This document shows positions 27,602 through 36,884 of a stretch of 64,000 nt of DNA, one piece after another. The notes beneath the pieces are model-generated. The model was not told the DNA's origin and did no database searches. It worked only from the letters and a program-made list of their open reading frames with translations. Within the stretch, counting starts at the first letter, position 1; every line of letters begins with the position of its first letter. The DNA comes from Paludibacteraceae bacterium. Lineage in GTDB: Bacteria > Bacteroidota > Bacteroidia > Bacteroidales > Paludibacteraceae. The translations under genes were made by a program, and so were the position numbers. The stretch covers positions 1 through 64,000 of the forward strand of contig JAGBCD010000034.1 in NCBI GenBank assembly GCA_017938155.1. The letters run 5' to 3'.

Positions 27602-30600
27602 TTAGTTCACCTTAACAAGCTTGCTACTTTGCATTTTCTTACCATCCACAAAGAGTGTTACGAAATACACCCCTTCTAATAATGCAGCGGGACGCCATGT
27701 GTAGGTATATTCGCCGAATGATTGATTAGCAGTATAGCTATCTACAACCATACCCGCAACATTCGTAAATACGAGGCGCACATGGTGGTTACCTATTTGT
27801 CCAACGACATATGGAATATTGACTTGCGTTGTAAATGGGTTGGGACTTGGCAAGCGCATCTGCATGGCTTCTACTACAGATAATTTGGTAGCAGTAGCAT
27901 CAATAGCAGGCACATTTTGTCCTTGCGCATTACTTAGAATGATTTGTTCAATACCCGCATCCTTCACATTGAGGAGTGCATGTTTGCCCACACCGAGGGT
28001 CTTGCCGCTCATGGAGTATGCCATGAAGTTGAGGTGATCGGTCGTATTCCATGTCATTTGCTCAAAGCCGTTGAGCGCCTCGAGTGCGGAGATTTCTGCA
28101 TCGGCATTAAACACAAATTGCACGCCTCCGAGCACAACTGGAGTCTCAATGTAGAGAATGCCATCTTCAATACTATAGGTAGCAGTATTGTTGTCTAAAA
28201 AGCCGAGCGATGATACGGCAGGGTTGGTGATGATATTGACTGTACCTACGATGTCGAGGATATTGACGGTGTTGTCGCTATTGACATCCGCTGCCTCAAA
28301 GATAAATGGTTGTGGATTATTACCTGTGAGGTATGCAATCTCTGTGACGACATCCGCTACATCCACATTCATGCTACCATTGGCATCGCCCTTTTGTGCA
28401 GTTAAAGGAGTAGCTGCGACAGGGTTGGAGAAATTGTATTCATTAAATGAGGTAGTTACTTGTTGGATTTCATAATAATACGATTTACCAGGAACGACAT
28501 CATAATCCACAAACATAGTATCTTCTGGAGTGAGGAGTTGGTCGTTGATGATGATGGTATCAAATTTCCAACCTGCTTCGATATAGCATTGGCAACTGCT
28601 ATCATAATGTCTATCCCACTTGATAGTATCTTCTGTCCAGCGATAGATATGATAACCCATCAAGTCCTCGAAATCCTCTTCATCCGTTTCCCATTGTAGG
28701 GTAACTTTACCTAATCCTGCTTCTGCAAATAAACCAGTCGATAATGAACCAGTGGCTTGAACAATGATATCAAAGCGTCCCGTCTCATCAGGGATAGGGA
28801 ACTTCTCGTTATCGCGTCCACCAGTGATATGCACATGGTTTACACCATCAGTCATAGTACGTGCACCGATTGTATAATAAGCAGTAAAAATGGTACTATC
28901 GGCCGACCACGAAGGATCTTCAGCTACAATATGTTGAGTATAGGGTTCACGCACACCAAATGAGATAGTAGGATTAACGCTCGTATCCATTGCACGGTTA
29001 TAGTACACCTCAAACTTGTGTTTTCCTACACCAATAGGAGTCAATGTTTGTTTGAATGGCAAAATCTCTTCGTCATCTACATGAATCTTCCAAACTATGC
29101 CATGCGCCTCTTTGACTGGACGGTCAAGAAAATTGGACATGTCGACTTCTCCATAACCAACATTGTTATTAATATCGTAGGTACCTCTTCGCAATATGGT
29201 CTCATCTCTTGTACCAAACCAGCATGGATCTACCAATTTAATTATACCGATAGGCGCACCTGAAAAATACCCAACAACATTTTTTATAGTATTGTTATAA
29301 GCATATTTATTTATGATATTGCAGAAGTGAGGAGTATTATAATAACTTGTACTCCATGGCGCATCTGATAAGTTAATTATCACATTATTCACAATATTCG
29401 AATAATAAGACACAACATGATCAAAACCTAAACCTCCACAAGCGGAGACATTACAATTCATTAATTTTGCATAAGCAACATCTCCTTCTATATTACAATT
29501 CTTAAGTAATAGTGAACTTGAATTTTTATCTTGTCTTATATCTTTACATGAAACATACTCAATTGTATCTTTATTAGGCCAAAGGAAGCTTCCTTCATTA
29601 TTTTCACTATAGATTAGATTAATCATATTATCAGCTTCCCCTTTCATTTTAACTTTTCCTTTTTGAAAATCAACACTAGTAGCTATAGAAGTTAGTTCAA
29701 TAGAAAGTGTTGCGCCAGGATGCACATTAATTTGACTTCCTGATGACATTGTAAACGATTTTTTAAAATGCACAATTGCACCAGGTAAAATATTTAATAC
29801 AGCATTATTTGTCATTGCAAAATTTCCATTAAAATAATGTTCCTGATCTGGTCCTAAATTTAAAACAGTATCCAAAACTCCTTTCAAGTATGAATCCCGA
29901 CTTATTTCCAAAACCAATTTCCGTGCATAAGCAGAAATTTCAGCCATAGAAGTACCTGGTACAGAATCAAAATGGATAGATGAATACAATTGAATCGTAT
30001 AACCATCCTCACATCGTTCTGCCACCTTAGCAACGATAGGCGTTTTGCTGCGGACTGAAGAACCTGGGGACAGGTTGTATAATTCTGCCTTATTTTGAAG
30101 TATTTCCAAAGTCGTAGTATCTACGTTCAATCCGTGATGCATTTGTACTGATGCACCATATGCATTGCCATAGATACAACGAACAGTAGGATAAATCTCA
30201 ATAGTCTCTCCTGGATTTGGTTTGCCATCTCCATTACCACCATTAATCGTATCTACAATTTGGTAATTGGTAACTACCAATACAGGGCTGACATTCATTT
30301 CGTCAAACTCCATAGAGGCTTTGACATCCAGATTATTATAAGATTTAACCGTATCACGATTTTGGATAATCACACCCATCGCACTTTCTTGGCTACTATA
30401 GGTGCGGCATTGCAATAGGCGCGATAAAGCACCTGCTACTAATGGAGTAGCCATCGATGTACCACTCATCTCGCGATAAGTACCATTGAGATAAGTACTC
30501 ATGATATTGGAGCCAGGCGCAGCAATGTCGTAATTCCAATATGTTTGCTCCTCATCGATTGTAGATCCTTCTGCTGCCCAATCTGCATAATAAGGACCAT

Positions 30601-31807
30601 CAGAGTCGTAGTTGCTAAAGGAGGACTTTTGGCCTAACTTGTCAGTGGACATTACACCGATAACAATGTTAAATGCAGCGGGAAACATATGTGCTTGGCC
30701 ACACTTAAAATCTTCATCATAAATATCCGCATTATCATTACCCGCACTAGCTACAAGATATTTGCCATTATAGTATGCTTTGAGCAATGCATCTTTTTCG
30801 GCAGCAGAATAACTGCAACCACCAATACTCATACTCAAAATATCAGCACCATTGGCATTGGCATAGTCAATACCTTTGATGATGGTTGCTACAGAGCCAC
30901 GACCACTTTTATCCATTACTTGGATAGGCATAATGAGTGCATCTGGATTGGCACCCGTAATACCGATACCATTATTACCTACCGCAGCAGCAATACCTGC
31001 GCAGTGCGTACCATGTCCGTTGCGGTCGCTAATAACTCCTGTGTTGTTTACGAAATCATATCCATGGATATCGTCAAAAAAGCCGTTTTTATCGTCATCT
31101 TTTCCGCCTGCACCACTGATTTCTGCTTCGTTGCTCCAGATATTATCTTTGAGGTCAGGGTGCTCAATATCCACACCTGTGTCGATGATAGCAATCACAG
31201 GGCGTTTCTTGCTTTTGGATTGATTCCACAGCCAAGGCAAATTGATAATTGCAGGTCCATATTGTTGAGAATATAGTGGCTCTGCCATATATTTATCAGC
31301 ATCCAAGTGATTGTAGATAGTATCTTCAGCAGAAGAAGACATGATGCGTACGATATAGTTAGGCTCTGCATACTCCACCTCTGGCAGACGCTCCAGCATC
31401 ATGATGGCTTCATCAACTGTGGCAACCTTAGCAGTATCGAAAACAACATTGCAGAGTTTGGAAAGATTTTGGTCTGGAGCTAATTGTTTGCCATGTACAC
31501 GTAATTGCTTGCGGGAAACTTGTGCACCCGTAAGTGGCATAAGCTCTTCCACTTCAAAAATCCCAAGTGAATCAAGCACCATATCCACCTCACTGACGCT
31601 TGCGGATACGAAGCGACGGGTCGTGTTGTGGCGTTGAATACGGACTGGAGATGAGTGTTTGAACTTTACAATCACCTCGTTGGCTACATACTCACAACCA
31701 TGAGATTCTTCTTGATCTAATGTCCAAAGGTCATTGGGCATTTCTGTTTGTGCTAACAGCGCGATAGTACACACCATGAGAAGCACAATTGAGAATAGTT
31801 TTTTCAT
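27602..31807 (-). CDS. T9SS-exported subtilisin-like serine protease with dockerin-like module
   Basis: 1401 aa S8 family protease. Signal peptide to about residue 20, then a propeptide-like region (40-155). The catalytic domain has Asp209 (IIDTGVD), His268 (GHGTHCAG), SAGNDN around 354-359 (oxyanion Asn) and Ser451 (GTSMATP). A CARDB-like stretch (about 505-640) and a parallel beta-helix-like, AT-rich segment (about 640-850) follow, then a fibronectin III-like domain (about 1080-1180). Next is a dockerin-like pair, GDANGSMNVDVADV and DVNSDNTVNILDI, with another beta sandwich. The end (GVYFVTLFVDGKKMQSSKLVKVN) is a type A T9SS sorting domain. All catalytic residues are present, so an active surface or secreted protease is expected. 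It follows the unknown gene at 31820 by 12 bases. Confidence 0.9.
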   Translation of the reverse strand: MKKLFSIVLLMVCTIALLAQTEMPNDLWTLDQEESHGCEYVANEVIVKFKHSSPVRIQRHNTTRRFVSASVSEVDMVLDSLGIFEVEELMPLTGAQVSRKQLRVHGKQLAPDQNLSKLCNVVFDTAKVATVDEAIMMLERLPEVEYAEPNYIVRIMSSSAEDTIYNHLDADKYMAEPLYSQQYGPAIINLPWLWNQSKSKKRPVIAIIDTGVDIEHPDLKDNIWSNEAEISGAGGKDDDKNGFFDDIHGYDFVNNTGVISDRNGHGTHCAGIAAAVGNNGIGITGANPDALIMPIQVMDKSGRGSVATIIKGIDYANANGADILSMSIGGCSYSAAEKDALLKAYYNGKYLVASAGNDNADIYDEDFKCGQAHMFPAAFNIVIGVMSTDKLGQKSSFSNYDSDGPYYADWAAEGSTIDEEQTYWNYDIAAPGSNIMSTYLNGTYREMSGTSMATPLVAGALSRLLQCRTYSSQESAMGVIIQNRDTVKSYNNLDVKASMEFDEMNVSPVLVVTNYQIVDTINGGNGDGKPNPGETIEIYPTVRCIYGNAYGASVQMHHGLNVDTTTLEILQNKAELYNLSPGSSVRSKTPIVAKVAERCEDGYTIQLYSSIHFDSVPGTSMAEISAYARKLVLEISRDSYLKGVLDTVLNLGPDQEHYFNGNFAMTNNAVLNILPGAIVHFKKSFTMSSGSQINVHPGATLSIELTSIATSVDFQKGKVKMKGEADNMINLIYSENNEGSFLWPNKDTIEYVSCKDIRQDKNSSSLLLKNCNIEGDVAYAKLMNCNVSACGGLGFDHVVSYYSNIVNNVIINLSDAPWSTSYYNTPHFCNIINKYAYNNTIKNVVGYFSGAPIGIIKLVDPCWFGTRDETILRRGTYDINNNVGYGEVDMSNFLDRPVKEAHGIVWKIHVDDEEILPFKQTLTPIGVGKHKFEVYYNRAMDTSVNPTISFGVREPYTQHIVAEDPSWSADSTIFTAYYTIGARTMTDGVNHVHITGGRDNEKFPIPDETGRFDIIVQATGSLSTGLFAEAGLGKVTLQWETDEEDFEDLMGYHIYRWTEDTIKWDRHYDSSCQCYIEAGWKFDTIIINDQLLTPEDTMFVDYDVVPGKSYYYEIQQVTTSFNEYNFSNPVAATPLTAQKGDANGSMNVDVADVVTEIAYLTGNNPQPFIFEAADVNSDNTVNILDIVGTVNIITNPAVSSLGFLDNNTATYSIEDGILYIETPVVLGGVQFVFNADAEISALEALNGFEQMTWNTTDHLNFMAYSMSGKTLGVGKHALLNVKDAGIEQIILSNAQGQNVPAIDATATKLSVVEAMQMRLPSPNPFTTQVNIPYVVGQIGNHHVRLVFTNVAGMVVDSYTANQSFGEYTYTWRPAALLEGVYFVTLFVDGKKMQSSKLVKVN

Positions 31808-31819
31808 AGACTATAAATT

Positions 31820-32974
31820 TTATTTTATTAGAGTTCTTTTGATGATATCTTTAAAATTTCCTAAGAACGCATAACCATTGAATCTATTCCATATAGTACT
31901 GCATGTTCCCTCGTTCATACAAATGAAGACATTATGACCTCTTAAATCAGGAAGAGATGGATCGTATTGAGAAAACTCAGCATTTTTCCAACAATCTCGA
32001 AGCAAATTTAGTATCGCTTGTTGTTCAGGAGAAATAGGTATTTTATCAAGATTATATATCACAACAAGCGAGGAGGGTGATAGGCTATGTAAGAGAGCCA
32101 ATGCCTTACGATGCGTATCAATTGTACTTCCGTCAATAACATCAAGCTTTAGGTGTTTAATATTGCAAAATGTAGTAATATTTTGTATAAAAGGGAAATC
32201 TGCTGAAACTTCTAACCCTGCCACATAAGTCATTTTGGAATCAAAAGAAAGGGTAGATAACTCATCCTTGACAAACTTATCCCATATTTCATTGTACATT
32301 ATTGCTTTAGTAAAACCATACATATCTATCAGTTTTGCGATTTTATATTTCCTTTTTGTCACAACTCCATCAAAACTGATAACATAAACCACTTTGTTGT
32401 CAAAATATTCCTTGTTACTTAAATAGAATTGATATATACAAGTTAAGGAGTTTTTATCCACTTTATTGAATGAGCTATGATATTCTTTACCATTCTTGAA
32501 CTCTAAATTAAAAGTTTGGGTAAAATAGGTGTCAAATGCAGGAACAACACCAAAAACTCCTAACATGATTTTAGTTACCAAAATTATCGAAACACCTTTA
32601 TTTCTATATAATAGTTCGCATAATATTGTATCAATCTGCTTGTACACCGATATTATATCATCATTGTGCTGAACATAATCAGGCACATCAATATTCCAAA
32701 TAACATTATCTGAAATGTTATCAAAATATTTTATTAATACCTCCAACGCATGGGGACTTCGCTGTAATAGTTCACTACTTCCACGAAGCATACCCCAACT
32801 AGCAAGATATCCCCATAGAACAAAGCAACTCTTTTCCATATCTGCTGAAAGTTTCCCTTTGTTATTCTGAAAATAGTTGTAGCAAAAATCAAATGAGGCA
32901 TAACGTGAGTTTACATCATGGCGACTTAAAAATTCCTCAATACATTGATCAATGTCGGATTTAGCATGATTCAT
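31820..32974 (-). CDS. hypothetical protein, unknown family
   Basis: 384 aa, not recognised with confidence. No signal peptide, so probably cytosolic. The N-terminal part (about 1-180) has a helical look, with FDFCYNYFQ and the distinctive YLASWGMLRGSSELLQRSP. I have a weak memory of such a YLASWGM.RGSS motif in other uncharacterised bacterial proteins. The C-terminal part (about 215-384) alternates strands and helices, for instance SLVVIYNLDKIPISPEQQA and GHNVFICMNEGT; no Walker A or catalytic motif is evident. The DNA is visibly richer in A+T than neighbouring genes, consistent with horizontal acquisition. A promoter and candidate structured leader lie 400 bases upstream, and the S8 protease starts 12 bases after it. 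Confidence 0.7.
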   Translation of the reverse strand: MNHAKSDIDQCIEEFLSRHDVNSRYASFDFCYNYFQNNKGKLSADMEKSCFVLWGYLASWGMLRGSSELLQRSPHALEVLIKYFDNISDNVIWNIDVPDYVQHNDDIISVYKQIDTILCELLYRNKGVSIILVTKIMLGVFGVVPAFDTYFTQTFNLEFKNGKEYHSSFNKVDKNSLTCIYQFYLSNKEYFDNKVVYVISFDGVVTKRKYKIAKLIDMYGFTKAIMYNEIWDKFVKDELSTLSFDSKMTYVAGLEVSADFPFIQNITTFCNIKHLKLDVIDGSTIDTHRKALALLHSLSPSSLVVIYNLDKIPISPEQQAILNLLRDCWKNAEFSQYDPSLPDLRGHNVFICMNEGTCSTIWNRFNGYAFLGNFKDIIKRTLIK

Positions 32975-33054
32975 GATAAATAAGTTGTCTAATTCCCCCC
33001 CTACTCACTTCTGGCTTTTCGGGTTACTCCGTTGTCATACTCAAACATAGACAC

Positions 33055-33376
33055 ACAAGAAAAGCGTAGACCTCGAGCTGCTTATTTACAAGTCGAGGCC
33101 TTCGCATTGCCCTAAAAGTCAAATAAACAACAAGAAACCTACGCTGGTATGAAAACACACCACACATTGAGAAACATGTGCGGTATGTGAACGATTCACA
33201 CCCATAGGCATCTATTGCTTACTTTGATTCCGACTTTTAATTCTGAAAGTTGCGAAGTTTCCGACTTGTCAAATACAAAGCATCAATAAACGCTATTTAA
33301 TATGTCAGAAACCTACCCTTAGAAAGGACCCATACCAAATACCTTTTGCAAGACATATTCCCTCCAGCGTAGATTC
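33055..33376 (-). ncRNA. candidate structured RNA or long structured 5' leader
   Basis: Transcribed leftward from a consensus promoter at 33382-33412. A 9 bp closing stem joins the predicted 5' end (33364-33372) with 33139-33147, enclosing 216 bases. Inside, 33155-33167 and 33176-33188 form a 13 bp hairpin. A second hairpin (33069-33077 with 33094-33102) is followed by a U-rich CTTTTCTT. Both hairpins are fully paired only if G-U pairs of the minus-strand transcript are allowed; the plus strand would have mismatches. That supports a leftward RNA. There is no open frame. It may be an independent small RNA (a closing stem over a large bulge recalls 6S-like RNA) or a leader of the gene at 32974. 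Identity uncertain. Confidence 0.5.
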
Positions 33377-33381
33377 ATTGG

Positions 33382-33412
33382 CAAAGGTATAACATTTTTT
33401 TCATTAACACAA
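33382..33412 (-). promoter_or_regulatory. promoter of the candidate structured RNA
   Basis: Plus-strand CAAAGGTA (33382-33389) and CAA (33410-33412), 20-base spacer: full consensus. The predicted start falls about ten bases left, at the closing stem. Confidence 0.75.
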
Positions 33413-33424
33413 ATAAAATTTATA

Positions 33425-33810
33425 AAAGTACTAAAGGTTCATGCGGCAAGGCCGCTATTGGTGAGCGCAAGCGCTCAGTTTAGAGGACGCACATAGTGCC
33501 TACAGAGAGAATTGGTAATTGGTAATTTACAGACCTATCCGCCCTCCGTGCACCTCACCCTAACTTAGGGGAGGAGTTTAATTGGTGATTGGTGATTATC
33601 AGACCCCTACCCCCTACGGGAAATGGTTCTATGTTTGCGCTATTTCCTTAGAGTGGTGACTCTTCGGGCGCTGCACTCGGAGTGCATTCCGTTGCACTCC
33701 TTCACCCCCTAACTTAGGGGGGAGAACTGAAATAGTGCATTGAAGTGCCACTTGTTTCAGCAGCATAGCTGCGGGGGCAAGGTTCTAAGAGTTATAAGGG
33801 CTTGTTCCAC
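33425..33810. repeat. intergenic palindrome-rich repeat region
   Basis: No gene. Contains GCGGC-AAG-GCCGC (33443-33455), TGAGCGC-AA-GCGCTCA (33462-33477), GCAC-ATA-GTGC (33489-33499), GCAGC-ATA-GCTGC (33760-33772) and two copies of CCCTAACTTAGGGG (near 33548 and 33706). A short GGTTCTAAG remnant sits at 33781. Confidence 0.65.
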
Positions 33811-33960
33811 TTTTATTTTCGCAGATTTTTTATGTAGAGGTGGTAATTTTACTTTTTATATTTTAATATTTTTATCTTGTTTGGGTTACTACCACACTAT
33901 CACATAAAAAAAAAGTGTCGAATGGTGTATCGCTCGAAAAAAATATAATATATACTAAGT

Positions 33961-34342
33961 ATATAACTCGTTGGCGGAATAAAAAAAATGTTCTTTGATG
34001 TTAAAACATTCCGTAAATATATCGTAACTTCATGCAGATTATTTGCAGACAAAGACGATAGATACACGAAACATATACGAAAGATATACGTTAGATATAC
34101 GATAGATATACGATAGATATACGTTAGATATACGATAGATATACGATAGATATACGATAGATATACGATAGATATACGTTATGTTATAATTATGTCATAA
34201 TTATGTTATAGGTATGGCTTACTAACCCTACTTTTCATATTTAGATTCTCTATTGCCCACTAAAAAAATATAATTTATTCTTTGAATTATAGAAAATTGG
34301 GCCGAAGGGATTTGATTTTTTAATTCCGCCAACGAGTTATAT
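33961..34342. mobile_element. 382 bp inverted-repeat-bounded element, MITE-like
   Basis: Perfect 20 bp inverted repeats at 33961-33980 and 34323-34342 (ATATAACTCGTTGGCGGAAT and its complement), with pairing continuing imperfectly inward. The inside has no gene and carries the 11 bp tandem array at 34055-34175. A GTGTCGAATG sequence lies outside each end (33915-33924 and 34445-34454). No transposase is present. Could be a non-autonomous transposon, an invertible segment or a large hairpin. Confidence 0.55.
34055..34175. repeat. 11 bp tandem array, 11 units
   Basis: Eleven units of ACGATAGATAT with small variants (ACGTTAGATAT, ACGAAAGATAT, ACGAAACATAT), inside the inverted-repeat-bounded element. 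Confidence 0.85.
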
Positions 34343-34478
34343 AATTATATACTACCTCAATACCCCCTAAAAAATGCCATTTTTTAGGGGAGTATTTTTT
34401 GAGTAGTTGGGCAACATGGAGAGAAAATTCACTCATAAAAATATGTGTCGAATGCATTGATTGGTGGGTATATCAAAA

Positions 34479-34527
34479 AAACAACATAAGGGTCAACCGA
34501 AGTTAGCCCTTATGTTGTTTCATTTTT
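34479..34527 (-). terminator. M3 peptidase terminator
   Basis: 14 bp perfect arms (34479-34492 and 34507-34520) of AAACAACATAAGGG and its complement. A run of T/A lies on both sides, so it may work in both directions. Confidence 0.75.
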
Positions 34528-34549
34528 TCAAATAGATTCTGTAGGATAA

Positions 34550-36679
34550 TTATTTTTTAATGCCGTCTCTTTCGAGCAATGCATCAATAGATGGCTCACC
34601 ACCACGGAAACGACGATACAAGGTCATTGGATGTTCGGTACCACCTTTTTCCAACACATTCATACGGAACTTATCAGCACTTTCTTTGTCAAAAATAGAA
34701 CCATTCGTAGCTTGAGCTGCCTTGAATACAGAGAAAGCATCTGCATCCAACACCTCTGACCACTTGTAACTATAATAACCTGCTGCATAACCACCTGAGA
34801 AAATATGTGTGAACGCTGTTTGCATTTGTGTTCCTGCAACCTCAGGCAATACTTGCACTTGTGCCATTGCTTCGTTACCAAAATCAATAACGGCTTGTTG
34901 CAAGTCTCCCTTAGGAGCAAAAGGTTTGGTGATAGTATGCCATGCCATATCAAGATAACCAAACGACAACTGACGAACACAAGCATACGCAGCATGATAG
35001 TTTTGAGCTGCCTTGATCTTGTCAATCAAGTCTTGTGGCATAGGCTCACCTGTTTGGTAATGCTTAGCAAAAGTGTCCAAAAACTCTTTCTCACCCAAGA
35101 AGTTCTCATTGAACTGTGAAGGCAATTCCACAAAGTCACGTGGCACGTTGGTACCTGATTGGGAAGCATACGTACAACGGGAAAGCATACCATGAAGAGC
35201 GTGTCCAAACTCGTGCAAGAATGTCTCTACTTCATCGTATGTGAACAACGCAGGCTTGTCTGCCGTTGGACGGGTGAAGTTCATCACATTAACGATATGG
35301 GGTCTATGATCAACGCCATTGCGAACATATTGAGGTTGGAAATCGTTCATCCAAGCACCTCCTCGTTTGCCATCACGTGGATGGAAATCTGTATAATAAA
35401 CAGCCAAGAAGTTTCCATCTGCATCAAACACATCATAGGCCGAAACCTCTGGGTTGTACACTTGAATGTCCTTGTTGAGTTTGAAGGTCAAACCATACAA
35501 ACGGTTAGCCAAATCAAATACACCTTGTTTCACTGTCTCTAACTCAAAATAAGGGCGGAGCAAATCGTCTGAGATAGCATACTTAGCATCTTTGAGTTTT
35601 TTGCTATAGTAACTGAAGTCCCATGATTGAAGTTCACCTTCAAAACCAAGCTCTTTGGCATAGTCTTGCAACTCTTTCACTTCATTCTTAGCAGCTGGCA
35701 TATAGCTGTCACGCAATTGGTTCAAGAGGTTATAAACATTCTCTTGGTTCTCAGCACATGTCTTGACAAGTGATTTCTCAGCATAGTTGCATTTGTCAAA
35801 TAGTTGAGCAATCTCAAGTCGGGTATTCACAATATCCACAATGATTTGTGTGTTATCAAACTCGCCACCGATGCAACGGGTATTGTAAGCAGTATAGAGT
35901 TCTTGTCTCAACTCTCTATTGTCCAAATCTTCCATTACAGGGCGATAGGTAGTAGGTTTGAGGTCCAAAAGCCATCCTTGCTCGCCTTTCTTCTCGGCAT
36001 TGGCTTTCATCATCGCTTTGGTGTCGTCGCTCAATCCTTGTAAGAGCGCTTCATCCGTGATGAGTTTGGTCCAAGCGTTGGTAGCCTTGAGCACGTTTTG
36101 ACCATAAGTCAACGTGAGTTTGGACAAACGAGAAGTAAGTTCTCTATATTTCTCTTTCGCCTCAGCATCCAGGTTGGCACCATTGTTAGCAAACGAATCG
36201 TAGGTATCTTGCAACAACTCTTTTTGGTCAGCCGTGAGGGCGAGTTGGTCACGTTGTTCATACACTGCCTTCACTCTTGCGAACAAACCTTCGTTGAGGA
36301 TGATAGAGGTGCTATACTCCGACATCTTAGGAGACAACTCTTGTTCCAATGCTTGGAGTTGTTCGTTGGTCTCGGAGTGGGTCAAGTTGTAGAAGCATCC
36401 TGCTACGCAATTGAGCATCTCACCTGCTTCATCCAATGCCACGATAGTATTTTCAAAAGTAGGTGCCTCTGGGTTGGCTACGATAGAGTCAATCTCTGCA
36501 TATCCTTCTGCAAATGCTTGCTCAAAAGCAGGCATAAAATGTTCGGTCTTGATTTCCTCAAATGGATAGGTTCCATGAGGAGTATCCCAATTCTTGTAAT
36601 TGAAGAATGGATTGGTGTCGGCCTTTTGACATCCAATCAACGCCATTGCGGCTAATGTCATAACGAATAATTTTTTCAT
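34550..36679 (-). CDS. M3 family metallopeptidase, peptidyl-dipeptidase Dcp-like lipoprotein
   Basis: Zinc oligopeptidase that would trim peptides, of the Dcp/thimet group. The catalytic motif is FLHEFGHALHGM (near residue 493), with the third ligand in the following helix. The chosen start ATG 36679 gives a lipoprotein signal, MKKLFVMTLAAMALIGC followed by QKAD, so it is probably tethered in the periplasm. The frame is open 10 codons upstream (36709), but that would spoil the signal. The protein is 709 aa, normal for the family. Upstream lies repeat DNA without a clear -7 box. Confidence 0.92.
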   Translation of the reverse strand: MKKLFVMTLAAMALIGCQKADTNPFFNYKNWDTPHGTYPFEEIKTEHFMPAFEQAFAEGYAEIDSIVANPEAPTFENTIVALDEAGEMLNCVAGCFYNLTHSETNEQLQALEQELSPKMSEYSTSIILNEGLFARVKAVYEQRDQLALTADQKELLQDTYDSFANNGANLDAEAKEKYRELTSRLSKLTLTYGQNVLKATNAWTKLITDEALLQGLSDDTKAMMKANAEKKGEQGWLLDLKPTTYRPVMEDLDNRELRQELYTAYNTRCIGGEFDNTQIIVDIVNTRLEIAQLFDKCNYAEKSLVKTCAENQENVYNLLNQLRDSYMPAAKNEVKELQDYAKELGFEGELQSWDFSYYSKKLKDAKYAISDDLLRPYFELETVKQGVFDLANRLYGLTFKLNKDIQVYNPEVSAYDVFDADGNFLAVYYTDFHPRDGKRGGAWMNDFQPQYVRNGVDHRPHIVNVMNFTRPTADKPALFTYDEVETFLHEFGHALHGMLSRCTYASQSGTNVPRDFVELPSQFNENFLGEKEFLDTFAKHYQTGEPMPQDLIDKIKAAQNYHAAYACVRQLSFGYLDMAWHTITKPFAPKGDLQQAVIDFGNEAMAQVQVLPEVAGTQMQTAFTHIFSGGYAAGYYSYKWSEVLDADAFSVFKAAQATNGSIFDKESADKFRMNVLEKGGTEHPMTLYRRFRGGEPSIDALLERDGIKK

Positions 36680-36704
36680 TTTAGTTTTTATTATATGTTT
36701 GATT

Positions 36705-36884
36705 TTCAAAGGTTCTAAAGGTTCTAAGGGTTCTAAAGGTTCTAAGGGTTCTAAAGGTTCTAATGTTTTAACTATCCTTTAGAACAGCAGCTTTGCTGCG
36801 CTTAGAACATTTAGAACAGCCCAAAGGGCGATTAGAACTGCCCGAAGGGCGATAGAACAGCACCCCACTCTAGGAGCATCCTAC
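36705..36884. repeat. composite dispersed intergenic repeat, copy D
   Basis: 9 bp GGTTCTAAR array (about 36710-36765), then GCAGC-TTT-GCTGC (36787-36799), GCCC-AAA-GGGC (near 36820) and GCCC-GAA-GGGC (36840-36850), in the same AGAACAGC frame as copy B. Confidence 0.8.

Noticed and set aside
33055..33376. RNase P RNA or tmRNA
   Set aside because: Lacks the RNase P GAGGAAAGUCC-type core and the tmRNA tRNA-like ends and tag frame, so it was left as an unidentified structured RNA.
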